Assembly: GCA_017307355.1 (NCBI GenBank)
Contig: JAFKFG010000011.1
Location: 62,001 to 126,000 of the forward strand
Length of the DNA stretch: 64,000 bases
Reading direction: 5' to 3'
Origin: Alphaproteobacteria bacterium
Lineage (GTDB): Bacteria > Pseudomonadota > Alphaproteobacteria > Micropepsales > Micropepsaceae
The notes beneath the pieces were generated by a model, which worked only from the letters and a program-made list of their open reading frames with translations, did not search any database and had not been told where the DNA came from. The translations under genes and the position numbers were made by a program. Positions 17,808 to 26,310 of this stretch are shown piece by piece; positions within the stretch are counted from its first letter, which is position 1; each line of letters starts with the position of its first letter.

Positions 17808-19775
17808 TCAGCTTCCCAGAAGTTCGTGCACGGCGCGATAGCCCTGGTCCATCGCCACATCGGTATAGGCCGCCATTCCGGAATCGGAATTGGCGATGGC
17901 GATGCGGCCGAAGCGCTTGCGCCCGATCAGGTTGGGCATGCGGTCGCGCGGCGTGTCGCCGTCGCACAGGGCATTGTATTCGGGCGAATAGCCGTGCGGC
18001 CAGCGATTGACGGCGATGCCGGCAATATCGCGCGCCGGATCGAAGCCGCCGGCGCCCAGGCAGCGGGCCATCTGATCGCGGATATTGCGCTCGAAAGTCT
18101 CGAACGATGTTTCCAGCAATTCGGCGCGTCCGGCCTTGTGCTGTTCGCGTTCATTGAGGCCGGAATTGGCCTTGGCCGGCGTGCGGGTCATGTGCACCAG
18201 GATCGGCTCGTCCGGGGAGCGCGGGCTGGTGAAGCTGCCGATATTGACCGTCTCGTTGAGGCTGAGGCCGGTGTGATAGCCGCCGGGCGCGGAGATGCCG
18301 CGAATGCCCAGCTTCTGGAAGGCGGTCCAGTTTCGCAAGGCCACGCTGGTATAGACCAGCGGCGTCTTGACCAGCTTGTGCAGGGCCGCCTTTTGCTCTG
18401 TCGGAAGCTCCGGGCAGAGATAGGGGATCATCATGTTCCAGCTGGCGAGTACGCATTGCGCGGCCCGGGCGCGATAGACTTTGCCGCCGCCGGCCGATGG
18501 CGTGTAGGCGATTTCGACGCCGGTCGCGGAATTCACCGGTCCGTTGTTCCGGGCCCGCACCACCATATGGCCCAGCCGGATGCGGATGGGATTTCCGGGC
18601 TTGTCGAGCTGGCTGTAGTCGCATCTGGCGGTGACGATATCGCGGGCATCGTGTCCGGGCATCGCCGCCGGTATCAAATCGCGTACCAGAAGACGGGCGA
18701 TCGACGCATTGCCGTCGGGATAGTGGAAGGAATAAGAGCCTTCGGAATCCACCGCGCCCGCCGGGGTATATCCCATGCGCGGGGTCGAGCCGCGCGGCAG
18801 GTTCAGGCCCTGGAAGCCGGGCAGCCCGCTGCCCCAGCAATCGATCGCCGAAACCGCATCGATGCCGCAGCCCCACAATCCATCGGTGCGGTGCAGATAA
18901 TATGTGATGACGCCCGGGTCCGCCTTCGCAAGCGTGAGCAGATAATCCTTGTAGGACAGGCGCGACAGGCGGTCCTTTTTCTGCTCCGCGCCGAGGCCGG
19001 GGAGGAAATCTTCATTGCCCGTCTCGATCCGCACCACGTCGCGCTGAACCGCCGCCGATAGCGGCGTCTTGGCCAGGAAGGCCGCCAGCGCCACAGGATC
19101 GCGCCCCGCGCCGCGACGGCCGCGCCCGCCGCCGATCACCAGCTTGTCGGTGCCGAATGTCTCCTTGTCGAAAAAGGTGGCGCCTTCGAGTTTCAGGGAA
19201 TTGTAGACGCTGGGATCGACGCATTCCTTTTCCAGCTGTTCGGGATGAATGCCCAGAGTCTTCATCAGCCTGTCGGCCACGGCGCTGTAGGGATAGGGGC
19301 TCTCGATCCCCATGGTGCCGCCGTTCAGGATCAGCTCATGGCCGCCGACATGGAATTCGTTGCGCTTGGCATGGCCGCCGAAATCATCGTGATTGTCGAT
19401 GATCAGGATCTTCGCCTGCGGCTTGGCCTGGCGCCAGAAATGGGCGGTCGCCAGCCCACTGATGCCGGCGCCCACGATGATCAGGTCGTAATTTTCGTCG
19501 GCATTCTGCAGGTCGTGGACATGGCTCCAGAAATCGCCGTCGCGCAATTCATGCGCGGCCTCGAAAGAACCGGGATGGCTGCCCCGCATGCCGAGGCGCG
19601 TGGGGGGATAATAGCCGGGCTCGTTCTGGGCCAGCTTTTCGGCTTCCGCTGCCGCTGCCAGTTCGGGTGCCAATCCCCCGGCGAGCGCCACGGTGCCGAT
19701 GGCCGCGCCTTGCAGGAAGTCGCGGCGCGCGATCGGCCGGTCCATGCCAAGCTCTTTGTCGTCCGGTCTGCTCAT
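17808..19775 (-). CDS. Tat-exported spermidine dehydrogenase-like FAD oxidoreductase, paralog 2
   Basis: 655 residues. The twin-arginine signal is in IARRDFLQGAA. The FAD motif IVGAGISGLATAHFW and HGHAKRNEF-like segment follow, and the HPGSFEAAHELRDGD family signature is intact. It is closely similar along its length to paralogs 1 and 3. The start at 19775 is preceded on its strand by GGGAGGGA. It diverges from paralog 3, with sites F and D in the 179-base spacer. The three retained copies suggest different amine substrates or conditions; sequence alone does not separate them. Confidence 0.84.
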   Translation of the reverse strand: MSRPDDKELGMDRPIARRDFLQGAAIGTVALAGGLAPELAAAAEAEKLAQNEPGYYPPTRLGMRGSHPGSFEAAHELRDGDFWSHVHDLQNADENYDLIIVGAGISGLATAHFWRQAKPQAKILIIDNHDDFGGHAKRNEFHVGGHELILNGGTMGIESPYPYSAVADRLMKTLGIHPEQLEKECVDPSVYNSLKLEGATFFDKETFGTDKLVIGGGRGRRGAGRDPVALAAFLAKTPLSAAVQRDVVRIETGNEDFLPGLGAEQKKDRLSRLSYKDYLLTLAKADPGVITYYLHRTDGLWGCGIDAVSAIDCWGSGLPGFQGLNLPRGSTPRMGYTPAGAVDSEGSYSFHYPDGNASIARLLVRDLIPAAMPGHDARDIVTARCDYSQLDKPGNPIRIRLGHMVVRARNNGPVNSATGVEIAYTPSAGGGKVYRARAAQCVLASWNMMIPYLCPELPTEQKAALHKLVKTPLVYTSVALRNWTAFQKLGIRGISAPGGYHTGLSLNETVNIGSFTSPRSPDEPILVHMTRTPAKANSGLNEREQHKAGRAELLETSFETFERNIRDQMARCLGAGGFDPARDIAGIAVNRWPHGYSPEYNALCDGDTPRDRMPNLIGRKRFGRIAIANSDSGMAAYTDVAMDQGYRAVHELLGS

Positions 19776-19805
19776 GGCGTCCCTCCCGCTGACCCGCCAT
19801 TCAAT

Positions 19806-19844
19806 CATTGATTCCGGCAGGGTGTCAATCTGTGATGGCAGTAT
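19806..19844 (-). promoter_or_regulatory. Operator-like site F plus promoter of dehydrogenase paralog 2
   Basis: Plus-strand TGTGATGGCAGTAT (19831-19844) is a degenerate copy of the repeated motif. Read on the minus strand it is followed one base later by TTGACA, then a 17-base spacer and ATTGAA. The order motif, then -35, matches site C. Confidence 0.42.
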
Positions 19845-19899
19845 TCCGGACGAATGCCTTGGTAATGCTGACTGATATAACGAGACCCAAGGCCGAGTG

Positions 19900-19928
19900 T
19901 AGACAATTCTATGATCACAGTATTAGAT
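19900..19928 (+). promoter_or_regulatory. Promoter with operator-like site D
   Basis: TAGACA (19900-19905), a 17-base spacer and TTAGAT (19923-19928) form a plausible promoter for paralog 3. ATGATCACAGTAT (19911-19923) occupies the spacer and touches the -10, as at site B. Sites B and D also share the TTAG following the palindrome. Confidence 0.52.
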
Positions 19929-19954
19929 GATGCGGTTGGCGGGAGGCACGGCGG

Positions 19955-21910
19955 ATGGGCGCGAAAGACGGCGGAATAGACCGGCGCGATTTCCTGAACG
20001 GCGCGGCGGTCGCCATCGGGGCATCGCTTTGTCCCTTTCACGAAGCCTTCGCCCAGGAGGCCGGCCCGGATGCCTCGGCGCTCGATCCGTTGCTGGCGGA
20101 GGGGATCACCCAGAACGACGCCCGATATTATCCGCCCGCGCTGGGTGGCATGCGCGGCAGCCATCCGGGATCCTTCGAAAATGCCCATCGCGCGCGCGAC
20201 GGGCGCGGCTGGCCGCCCGATGCCGTGGAGGATACGGGGGAAAGCTACGACTTGGTTGTGGTGGGCGGCGGCATCAGCGGCCTGTCGGCGGCCTATTTCT
20301 TCCGCAAGCAGAACCCCAATGCGCGCGTGCTGATCCTGGACAATCACGACGATTTCGGCGGCCATGCCAAGCGCAACGAATTTCATGCCGGCAACCGTTT
20401 GCTGCTGGGCTATGGCGGCACGCAATCGATCGAAGCGCCCGGACGCTACAGCGATGTGGCCAAGGGGTTGCTTCGGGACATCGGCATCGATGTGCGGCGT
20501 TTCTACAAATATTACGATCAGAACTTCTATCACGCGCACAAGCTGACGCCCGCGATCTTCTTCGACCGCGAAACATTCGGGCGCGATCGCCTGCTGGTGG
20601 GCCGGGAAGGCGAAATTCCCCTGGCCAATCTGGAATCCTTCATGGACGCCAAGCTGATCGCGGCGATGCCGATCGCCGAAGCGGCCCGCGCCGATCTTGT
20701 CCGCCTGCGGGACGGCGCGGTGGATTACATGCGGGGGCTCTCCCCGGAAGAGAAGCGGGCACGGCTGACCAAGACCAGCTACCGGGACTTTCTTCTGCAG
20801 CATGTGAAGGTTCACCCCGATGTGGTGAAAATTTTCCAGAAGATGCCGCACGACCTGTACTGCGTCGGCATCGATGCGGTCTCGGCGAACACCTGCCGCC
20901 AGGAAGGCTTCCCCGGCTTCAAGGGGATGCACGTCCAGGAACGCAGGGGCGGCGGCGCGCAAGCCGAGGAAGAAGAGCCTTACATATTCCATTTCCCCGA
21001 CGGCAATGCCTCGGTCGCCCGCCTTCTCGTCCGCGCGCTCCTGCCCGATGCGGTGCCGGGCAATTCGATGGAAGATGTGGTGACGGTGAAAGCCGATTAC
21101 ACGCGGCTGGATCGCCCCGGCAATGGCGCGCGCATCCGCCTCAACAGCACGGTGATTTCGGCGCGTCATGCCGGCGATCCGGGCACCGCGCGCGCGGTGG
21201 ATGTCACTTATGTCCTGTCCGGAAAGCCGTACAAGGTGCGCGGCGCAGCCTGCGTCATGGCCTGCTACAATTGCATGGTGCCTTATCTGTGTCCGGAAAT
21301 GCCGGATACGCAGAAAGAGGCTCTTGCTTATGCCGTGAAGGAGCCGTTGGTCTATACCAATGTCCAGCTCCGCAACTGGGAAGCGTTCCAGAAGCTCGGC
21401 ACCAACGCCATCTATGCGCCGGGAAGTTATTTTTCCGACATCACCCTGGATTTCCCCGTCTCGCTGGGACGCTATCAATTTCCCGCGTCGCCGCAGGAGC
21501 CTTGCCTGATTCATATGCTGCGGACGCCTTGCAGTCCCGGCCTGACCGCCAAGGAGCAATATCGCGCGGGGCGGTGGGAACTTTATGCGACACCGTTCGC
21601 CACCTTTGAACAAAATGTCCACGACCAGCTTGGCCGCATGTTGAAGGGCGGCGGCTTCGATCCGGCGAAGGATATTGAGGCCATCACCGTCAATCGCTGG
21701 CCGCACGGCTATGCCTATGAATACAACCCTCTGTTCGAGCCGCTGGACCGGCCGGCTTCGGAGCGTCCCTGCGTGATCGGGCGCCGGCCGTTCGGGCGCA
21801 TCGCGATCGCCAATTCCGACTCCGACGGCCGTGCTTACACCAACGCGGCAATCGATCAGGGCTGGCGCGCCGTCAATGAGGTCGCTGCCATTCTGGCGGC
21901 CGCCAGATAG
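19955..21910 (+). CDS. Tat-exported spermidine dehydrogenase-like FAD oxidoreductase, paralog 3
   Basis: 651 residues. The Tat signal has IDRRDFLNGAA, followed by the family HPGSFENAHRARDG, the FAD motif VVGGGISGLSAAYFF, and ILDNHDDFGGHAKRNEF. It carries a Glu-rich insertion (AQAEEEEPY, about residue 345) absent from the other two, and a loop CYNCMVPYLCPE with extra cysteines. GGGAGG lies about nine bases before the ATG. As with the paralogs, the likely reaction is oxidative cleavage of a polyamine in the periplasm, with the electron acceptor unknown. Confidence 0.84.
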   Translation: MGAKDGGIDRRDFLNGAAVAIGASLCPFHEAFAQEAGPDASALDPLLAEGITQNDARYYPPALGGMRGSHPGSFENAHRARDGRGWPPDAVEDTGESYDLVVVGGGISGLSAAYFFRKQNPNARVLILDNHDDFGGHAKRNEFHAGNRLLLGYGGTQSIEAPGRYSDVAKGLLRDIGIDVRRFYKYYDQNFYHAHKLTPAIFFDRETFGRDRLLVGREGEIPLANLESFMDAKLIAAMPIAEAARADLVRLRDGAVDYMRGLSPEEKRARLTKTSYRDFLLQHVKVHPDVVKIFQKMPHDLYCVGIDAVSANTCRQEGFPGFKGMHVQERRGGGAQAEEEEPYIFHFPDGNASVARLLVRALLPDAVPGNSMEDVVTVKADYTRLDRPGNGARIRLNSTVISARHAGDPGTARAVDVTYVLSGKPYKVRGAACVMACYNCMVPYLCPEMPDTQKEALAYAVKEPLVYTNVQLRNWEAFQKLGTNAIYAPGSYFSDITLDFPVSLGRYQFPASPQEPCLIHMLRTPCSPGLTAKEQYRAGRWELYATPFATFEQNVHDQLGRMLKGGGFDPAKDIEAITVNRWPHGYAYEYNPLFEPLDRPASERPCVIGRRPFGRIAIANSDSDGRAYTNAAIDQGWRAVNEVAAILAAAR

Positions 21911-22007
21911 CGAAACGCGGGCCGCGCGCGGCGAAGCGAGACAAATCGGGGATTTTGCACTAGAGGATCGCGGCCCAGGGCTTATGGCCCGTTTCTCGCG
22001 CCGGATC

Positions 22008-24449
22008 ATGTCGTTGCCTTCATTTTCCTTGCCAGATCTGCCGGTTGCGGAATGCCTGCCGCGTCTGTTGGCGGTGCTCGGCGCCGAGCCCAATGCCGTG
22101 CTGGTCGCGCCGCCGGGCGCGGGCAAGACGACGTCCGTGCCGCTGGCACTTCTGGATGCGGCGCCCGTGGATGGCGGCCGCATTCTCATGCTGGAACCGC
22201 GCCGGCTGGCCGCCCGTGCCGCGGCCACTCGCATGGCAAGCCTGATCGGCGAGAAGGTAGGCAAGACCGTCGGCTTTCGCACCCGGCTGGAAAGCGCGGT
22301 GTCGTCCGCCACCCGCATCGAAGTGGTGACCACGGGCCTGCTCGTTCGCCGCCTGTTGGGCGATCCGGGTCTCGATGGTGTTTCCGCCGTCATTCTCGAC
22401 GAAATCCATCAACGCTCGCTGGAAGCGGATCTGGCGCTCGCGCTCTGCCTGGATGCGCAGGCGATGCTGCGGCCGGATCTGCAGTTGCTCGCCATGTCCG
22501 CGACTCTCGATGGCGCGCGACTGTCCGCGATCATGACCGCGCCCATCGTGGAAAGCGCCGGGCGCATGCATCCGGTGGAGATCCGCCATGCCGCGCGCGA
22601 TATTTCCGACGCGCGGGATCTGCCGGGCGCGATGGCGCGCGCCATCCGCGCCGCGCTGGCCGAAGCGCCGGGCGACATTCTCGCCTTTCTGCCCGGGATG
22701 GGAGAAATCCGCCGCACGGAAACAGCGCTCGAGGGGCTGGGTGCCGCGGTGCTGCCGCTGCATGGCGATCTGCCGCCATCGGCGCAGGATCTGGCGCTCA
22801 GGCCCGCGGAAGGACGGCGCGTGGTGCTGGCCACCGCGATTGCCGAAACATCGCTCACCGTGCCCGGCGTGCGCATCGTCATCGATGGTGGCTTCCGCCG
22901 CGCGCCGCGCTTCGATCCGGCCAGCGGCCTGACTCGGTTGGCGACGGAGCGTGTCAGCCGCGCGGCGGCCGACCAGCGCGCCGGCCGCGCGGGACGCGAA
23001 GCGCCGGGTCTTGCGGTCCGGCTTTGGACGGACGCCGCGCAGAGAGGTCTGCGCGCCTATGACCGGCCGGAAATTCTGGACGCCGAACTGTCCGGCTTGG
23101 TGCTGGATTGCGCGGCCTGGGGCACGGCGCCGGGCAAACTGGCTTTTCCGGATGCGCCGCCCGAAGGTGCGCTGGCCGCGGCCCGTGCGCTGCTCGCCGA
23201 TCTGGGCGCCATGGATGAAACCGGCGAGATCACGCCGCTGGGAAAGCGGATGAGCATGCTGGGCGCCCATCCACGCCTGTCCGCGATGATGCTGGCGGCG
23301 GAGGCGGGGGATCGTGCCGCGCGTGCCTGCGATATTGCGGCGTTGTTGGAAGGACGCGATCCTTTGCGCGCGGGCATGGAGACGCCGGCCGACATCATGA
23401 CGCGGCTGGACGCGATTGCCGATCCGTTGCTGGCAGCGGGCGCCGACCGCAATGCGATTCACGGCATCCGCCAGGCGGCCCGGCAATACCGGACGCGGCT
23501 GGGCATCGGCGCGGAGCGCGCCGCGGGCGGCGATCCGGCGCCGCTGATTGCCGCCGCTTTCCCCGACCGGCTGGCGCAACGCCGCAGCGAAGTCGGCAGT
23601 TTCCGTCTGTCGGGCGGCGGCGGCGCCAGGCTTGGCGTGACCGATCCGCTCGCGAAAGCGGGGCTGCTGGCGGTGGCGTCGCTGGAAATGAAAACATCGC
23701 CGCTGATCCGCATGGCGGCGCCGCTGGCTGTGGCAGATCTGCCCGCCACGCTTGCCGCGCGGATCAAGGAGACGGTGGAGACAAGTCTCGATCCGGTTTC
23801 CGGCAGCATTCTCGCGCGGCGGCGCAAGCGCCTCGGCGCTCTGGTGCTCGAAGAAGTCTCGGCGCCGCCGGATCCCGCGGATGCGGTCCAGGCGTTGCTG
23901 GCCGCGGTGCGGAGCGATCCGTCACACCTGCCTTGGACGGAAGCGGCGCGCAATCTGCAGGCGCGCCTTCGGCTGATGCATGGCTTGGAGTCCGATATCT
24001 GGCCGGCTTGCGATGACGAGAGCCTGATCGCAAGCCTCGACGATTGGCTGGGGCCGCATCTGCATGGGCTCACGCGGCTGGGCGATCTGGGCGGCCTCGA
24101 TCTCAATGCCATTCTGTTCGAGCGGCTGGAATGGTCGCTTCGCGTCCGGCTCGACCGGGAATTGCCCACCCATCTGCCGCTTCCCGGCGGCCGCGCGCCG
24201 GTGGACTATACCGAACCGGTGCCCATCGCGGCGGCGCGGGCTCAGCATTTCTATGGCCTGGCGGAAACGCCCAAGCTTGCGGGCGGGCGCGTGCCGCTCA
24301 GGCTGGCGCTTCTGTCGCCGGCGGGCAGGCCGATCGCGTTGACCGCCGACATTGCGGGTTTCTGGCGCGGCGCCTGGGCCGATGTGCGGCGGGACATGCG
24401 CGGCCGCTATCCCAGACACAATTGGCCGGAAAATCCTTTGCTGCCATAG
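22008..24449 (+). CDS. hrpB: ATP-dependent helicase HrpB
   Basis: An 813-residue DEAH-box helicase of the HrpB family. Motif I is APPGAGKTTS, motif II is DEIH, motif III is MSATLDG, and the motif VI region is RVSRAAADQRAGRAGR. The HrpB C-terminal domain is present, with the late PRHNWPENPL block. Length matches the family (about 800-830). The RNA or DNA substrate in vivo is poorly known. ATG 22008 is chosen; 21984 is also in frame. The gene ends inside an 18-base palindrome shared with the converging SDR gene. Housekeeping, unrelated to the amine cluster. Confidence 0.88.
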   Translation: MSLPSFSLPDLPVAECLPRLLAVLGAEPNAVLVAPPGAGKTTSVPLALLDAAPVDGGRILMLEPRRLAARAAATRMASLIGEKVGKTVGFRTRLESAVSSATRIEVVTTGLLVRRLLGDPGLDGVSAVILDEIHQRSLEADLALALCLDAQAMLRPDLQLLAMSATLDGARLSAIMTAPIVESAGRMHPVEIRHAARDISDARDLPGAMARAIRAALAEAPGDILAFLPGMGEIRRTETALEGLGAAVLPLHGDLPPSAQDLALRPAEGRRVVLATAIAETSLTVPGVRIVIDGGFRRAPRFDPASGLTRLATERVSRAAADQRAGRAGREAPGLAVRLWTDAAQRGLRAYDRPEILDAELSGLVLDCAAWGTAPGKLAFPDAPPEGALAAARALLADLGAMDETGEITPLGKRMSMLGAHPRLSAMMLAAEAGDRAARACDIAALLEGRDPLRAGMETPADIMTRLDAIADPLLAAGADRNAIHGIRQAARQYRTRLGIGAERAAGGDPAPLIAAAFPDRLAQRRSEVGSFRLSGGGGARLGVTDPLAKAGLLAVASLEMKTSPLIRMAAPLAVADLPATLAARIKETVETSLDPVSGSILARRRKRLGALVLEEVSAPPDPADAVQALLAAVRSDPSHLPWTEAARNLQARLRLMHGLESDIWPACDDESLIASLDDWLGPHLHGLTRLGDLGGLDLNAILFERLEWSLRVRLDRELPTHLPLPGGRAPVDYTEPVPIAAARAQHFYGLAETPKLAGGRVPLRLALLSPAGRPIALTADIAGFWRGAWADVRRDMRGRYPRHNWPENPLLP

Positions 24450-24465
24450 CGGCGCATGCGCCGCT
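24448..24465. terminator. Perfect 18-base palindrome between convergent genes
   Basis: AGCGGCGCATGCGCCGCT is fully self-complementary and spans the stop codons of hrpB and the converging SDR gene. It may form a short strong hairpin in both transcripts, though without a T-run on either side. A bidirectional terminator or mRNA-stabilising end is likely. Confidence 0.45.
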
Positions 24466-25348
24466 AAACGTCGAAATATCCCGGCCGGCTGATGTCGGCG
24501 ATCATTCCGATCTGCATGGGCTTCCATCCCAGCCATTGCTGCGTCCATGTGCTGGACGCCGCGCCATCCCGCCCGGCGAACATCGCCATCAAGCCGAAAT
24601 GCGCGGACAGCTGATCCTCGGGGATGGAGGCGGCTGGCAGATTCAAATGGCGGCCGACAATCTCGGCAATGTCGCGCGCGGTCACGCCTTCATCCGCCAC
24701 GGCGTGATAGCTGGCACCCGCCATGCCTTTTTCCAGTGCCAGCCGGTAAAGGCGCGCGACATCCAGGCGATGCGCCCCGGACCAGCGGTTGCTTCCGTCG
24801 CCGACATAACCGGAGACGCCTTTGTCCTTTGCGATATTGAGAAGCCAGTTGACCAGGCCGCATTTTCCGTCGGCGCCATGGACCTGGGGCAGCCGCACTG
24901 CCATCGCCCGGACGCCGCGCCCGGCAAAACCCAGTCCGGCCGTTTCGGATACGCGCGGCAAACCCGGCATCACCGGATCCTTCTCCGTGGCGATGCGTCC
25001 CGGCGTCACCAGCAAGGTTCCGGACGTGACGATGAAGGGCTTGCCGGATCCTTCCAGCGCTTCGCCCATGGCGTCGATGGCGTACCTGTCGAGCTGACCG
25101 TTTTCGGCGAATTTCGAGAAATCGTGATTGAAGGCGAGATGGATGGTGCCGTCCGTGCGTTTGGCGCCGTTGCGCAGGCTGTCCAGATCTTCCAGCGAGC
25201 CGCGATGAATTTTCGCGCCCAGTTTTTCCAGGGCCGCGGCATTGGCATCGGACCGGGCCAGGCCCAGCACGTCATGGCCGGCCGCGATCAATTCTTTGAC
25301 GACGGCGGTGCCGATGAAGCCGGCCGCGCCGGTGACGAATACGCGCAT
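24464..25348 (-). CDS. NAD(P)-dependent epimerase/SDR family oxidoreductase
   Basis: A 294-residue atypical/extended SDR. The N-terminal nucleotide motif is VTGAAGFIGTAVV, then SGTLL and a ...VRLPQVHG segment typical of the NAD-dependent epimerase group; the classical YxxxK is not obvious. It diverges from the XRE regulator over a palindromic spacer, the common arrangement in which such a regulator controls the SDR. Probable role is reduction or oxidation of a small carbonyl compound; substrate unknown. Confidence 0.82.
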   Translation of the reverse strand: MRVFVTGAAGFIGTAVVKELIAAGHDVLGLARSDANAAALEKLGAKIHRGSLEDLDSLRNGAKRTDGTIHLAFNHDFSKFAENGQLDRYAIDAMGEALEGSGKPFIVTSGTLLVTPGRIATEKDPVMPGLPRVSETAGLGFAGRGVRAMAVRLPQVHGADGKCGLVNWLLNIAKDKGVSGYVGDGSNRWSGAHRLDVARLYRLALEKGMAGASYHAVADEGVTARDIAEIVGRHLNLPAASIPEDQLSAHFGLMAMFAGRDGAASSTWTQQWLGWKPMQIGMIADISRPGYFDV

Positions 25349-25412
25349 GGGAAGCTCTCCTGTTCGGGCAGGGGAGATATGGTAGGCTGCGTATGCGGGT
25401 AAAGTAGTGAGG

Positions 25413-25426
25413 TTATACAGGTATAA
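25413..25426. promoter_or_regulatory. Divergent operator palindrome TTATAC-N2-GTATAA
   Basis: A perfect 6+6 inverted repeat with a two-base centre lies in the 89-base spacer between the SDR and XRE genes. It overlaps a TATAAT-like -10 (25422-25427) for the XRE gene, 12 bases before its ATG. It is a natural site for autoregulation and co-repression of the SDR gene. Confidence 0.5.
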
Positions 25427-25437
25427 TCGCTAACAGG

Positions 25438-26310
25438 ATGGCGGCCATGAATGCATTGGGCAATTACCTGAAGGATCGCCGCGCCAAGCTCGATCCCACG
25501 GCGTTCGGTTTTGCGCTGACGCGGCGCAGGACGCCGGGCCTGCGGCGGGAGGAAGTGGCGCAACGCGCCAATGTCAGCGCCACCTGGTACACCTGGCTGG
25601 AGCAAGGCCGGGGCGGCGCGCCGTCCGCCGATGTGCTGGATCGCATCGCCCGCGCGATGATGCTGACGGATGTGGAGCGCGAGCATCTGTTCCTGCTTGG
25701 CCTGGGCCGGCCGCCCGAAGCCCGCTACCGGGCGCCCGAAGGCATCACGCCGCGGCTGCAGCGCCTGCTCGACACGCTGGATCACAGTCCCGCTTTCATC
25801 AGGACGGCGGTCTGGGACGTGATCGCCTGGAACAAGGCCGCGGCGGTCGTGCTGACGGATTATGGCGCCTTGCCGGAAGGTCAGCGCAATGTGCTGCGCA
25901 TGATGTTCCGCGACACGCGTGTGCGCGCGGCGCAATCCGACTGGCAAAGTGTCGCGCGCTATGTGGTCGCTTCGTTCCGCGCCGATGTGGCGCGCGCCGG
26001 CGCGGCCCGCAATGTTCAATCGCTGGTCGACGAATTATGCGCGACCAGCGCCGAATTCGCGGCCATGTGGCGCGACAATGACGTGCGCGGGCATGGCGAT
26101 GGGCTGAAGGTGCTGCATCACCCCGTCGCCGGAAAATTATCCCTGGAATTTTCGGGCTTTGCCGTCGATGGGCGGTCCGATCTCACCATGGTGATCTATA
26201 ATCCCGCCACAGCGTCGGACGCGAAAAAAATTCGCGCCTTGCTCAAGCCGGCGCGCCGCAAGCTCAGCGCTGCGCCAGCTGGCCGGAAGGCGGCGGCAAA
26301 TCGCCGATAG
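25438..26310 (+). CDS. XRE family regulator (MmyB-like)
   Basis: A 290-residue regulator. The N-terminal helix-turn-helix (about residues 5-75) contains RRTPGLRREEVAQRANVSATWYTWLEQGR, shortened here to the recognisable GLRREEVA and TWYTWLEQGR blocks. A PAS-like MmyB ligand domain follows, with FIRTAVWDVIAWN, LRMMF and the late KVLHHPVAGKLSLEF. Such proteins commonly regulate a divergent SDR. Its last 47 bases overlap the 3' end of the converging S8 protease. Confidence 0.83.
   Translation: MAAMNALGNYLKDRRAKLDPTAFGFALTRRRTPGLRREEVAQRANVSATWYTWLEQGRGGAPSADVLDRIARAMMLTDVEREHLFLLGLGRPPEARYRAPEGITPRLQRLLDTLDHSPAFIRTAVWDVIAWNKAAAVVLTDYGALPEGQRNVLRMMFRDTRVRAAQSDWQSVARYVVASFRADVARAGAARNVQSLVDELCATSAEFAAMWRDNDVRGHGDGLKVLHHPVAGKLSLEFSGFAVDGRSDLTMVIYNPATASDAKKIRALLKPARRKLSAAPAGRKAAANRR

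Noticed and set aside
19805-22393. 862-codon minus-strand open frame
   Set aside because: Antisense to dehydrogenase paralog 3 and the start of hrpB, with no protein-family features.
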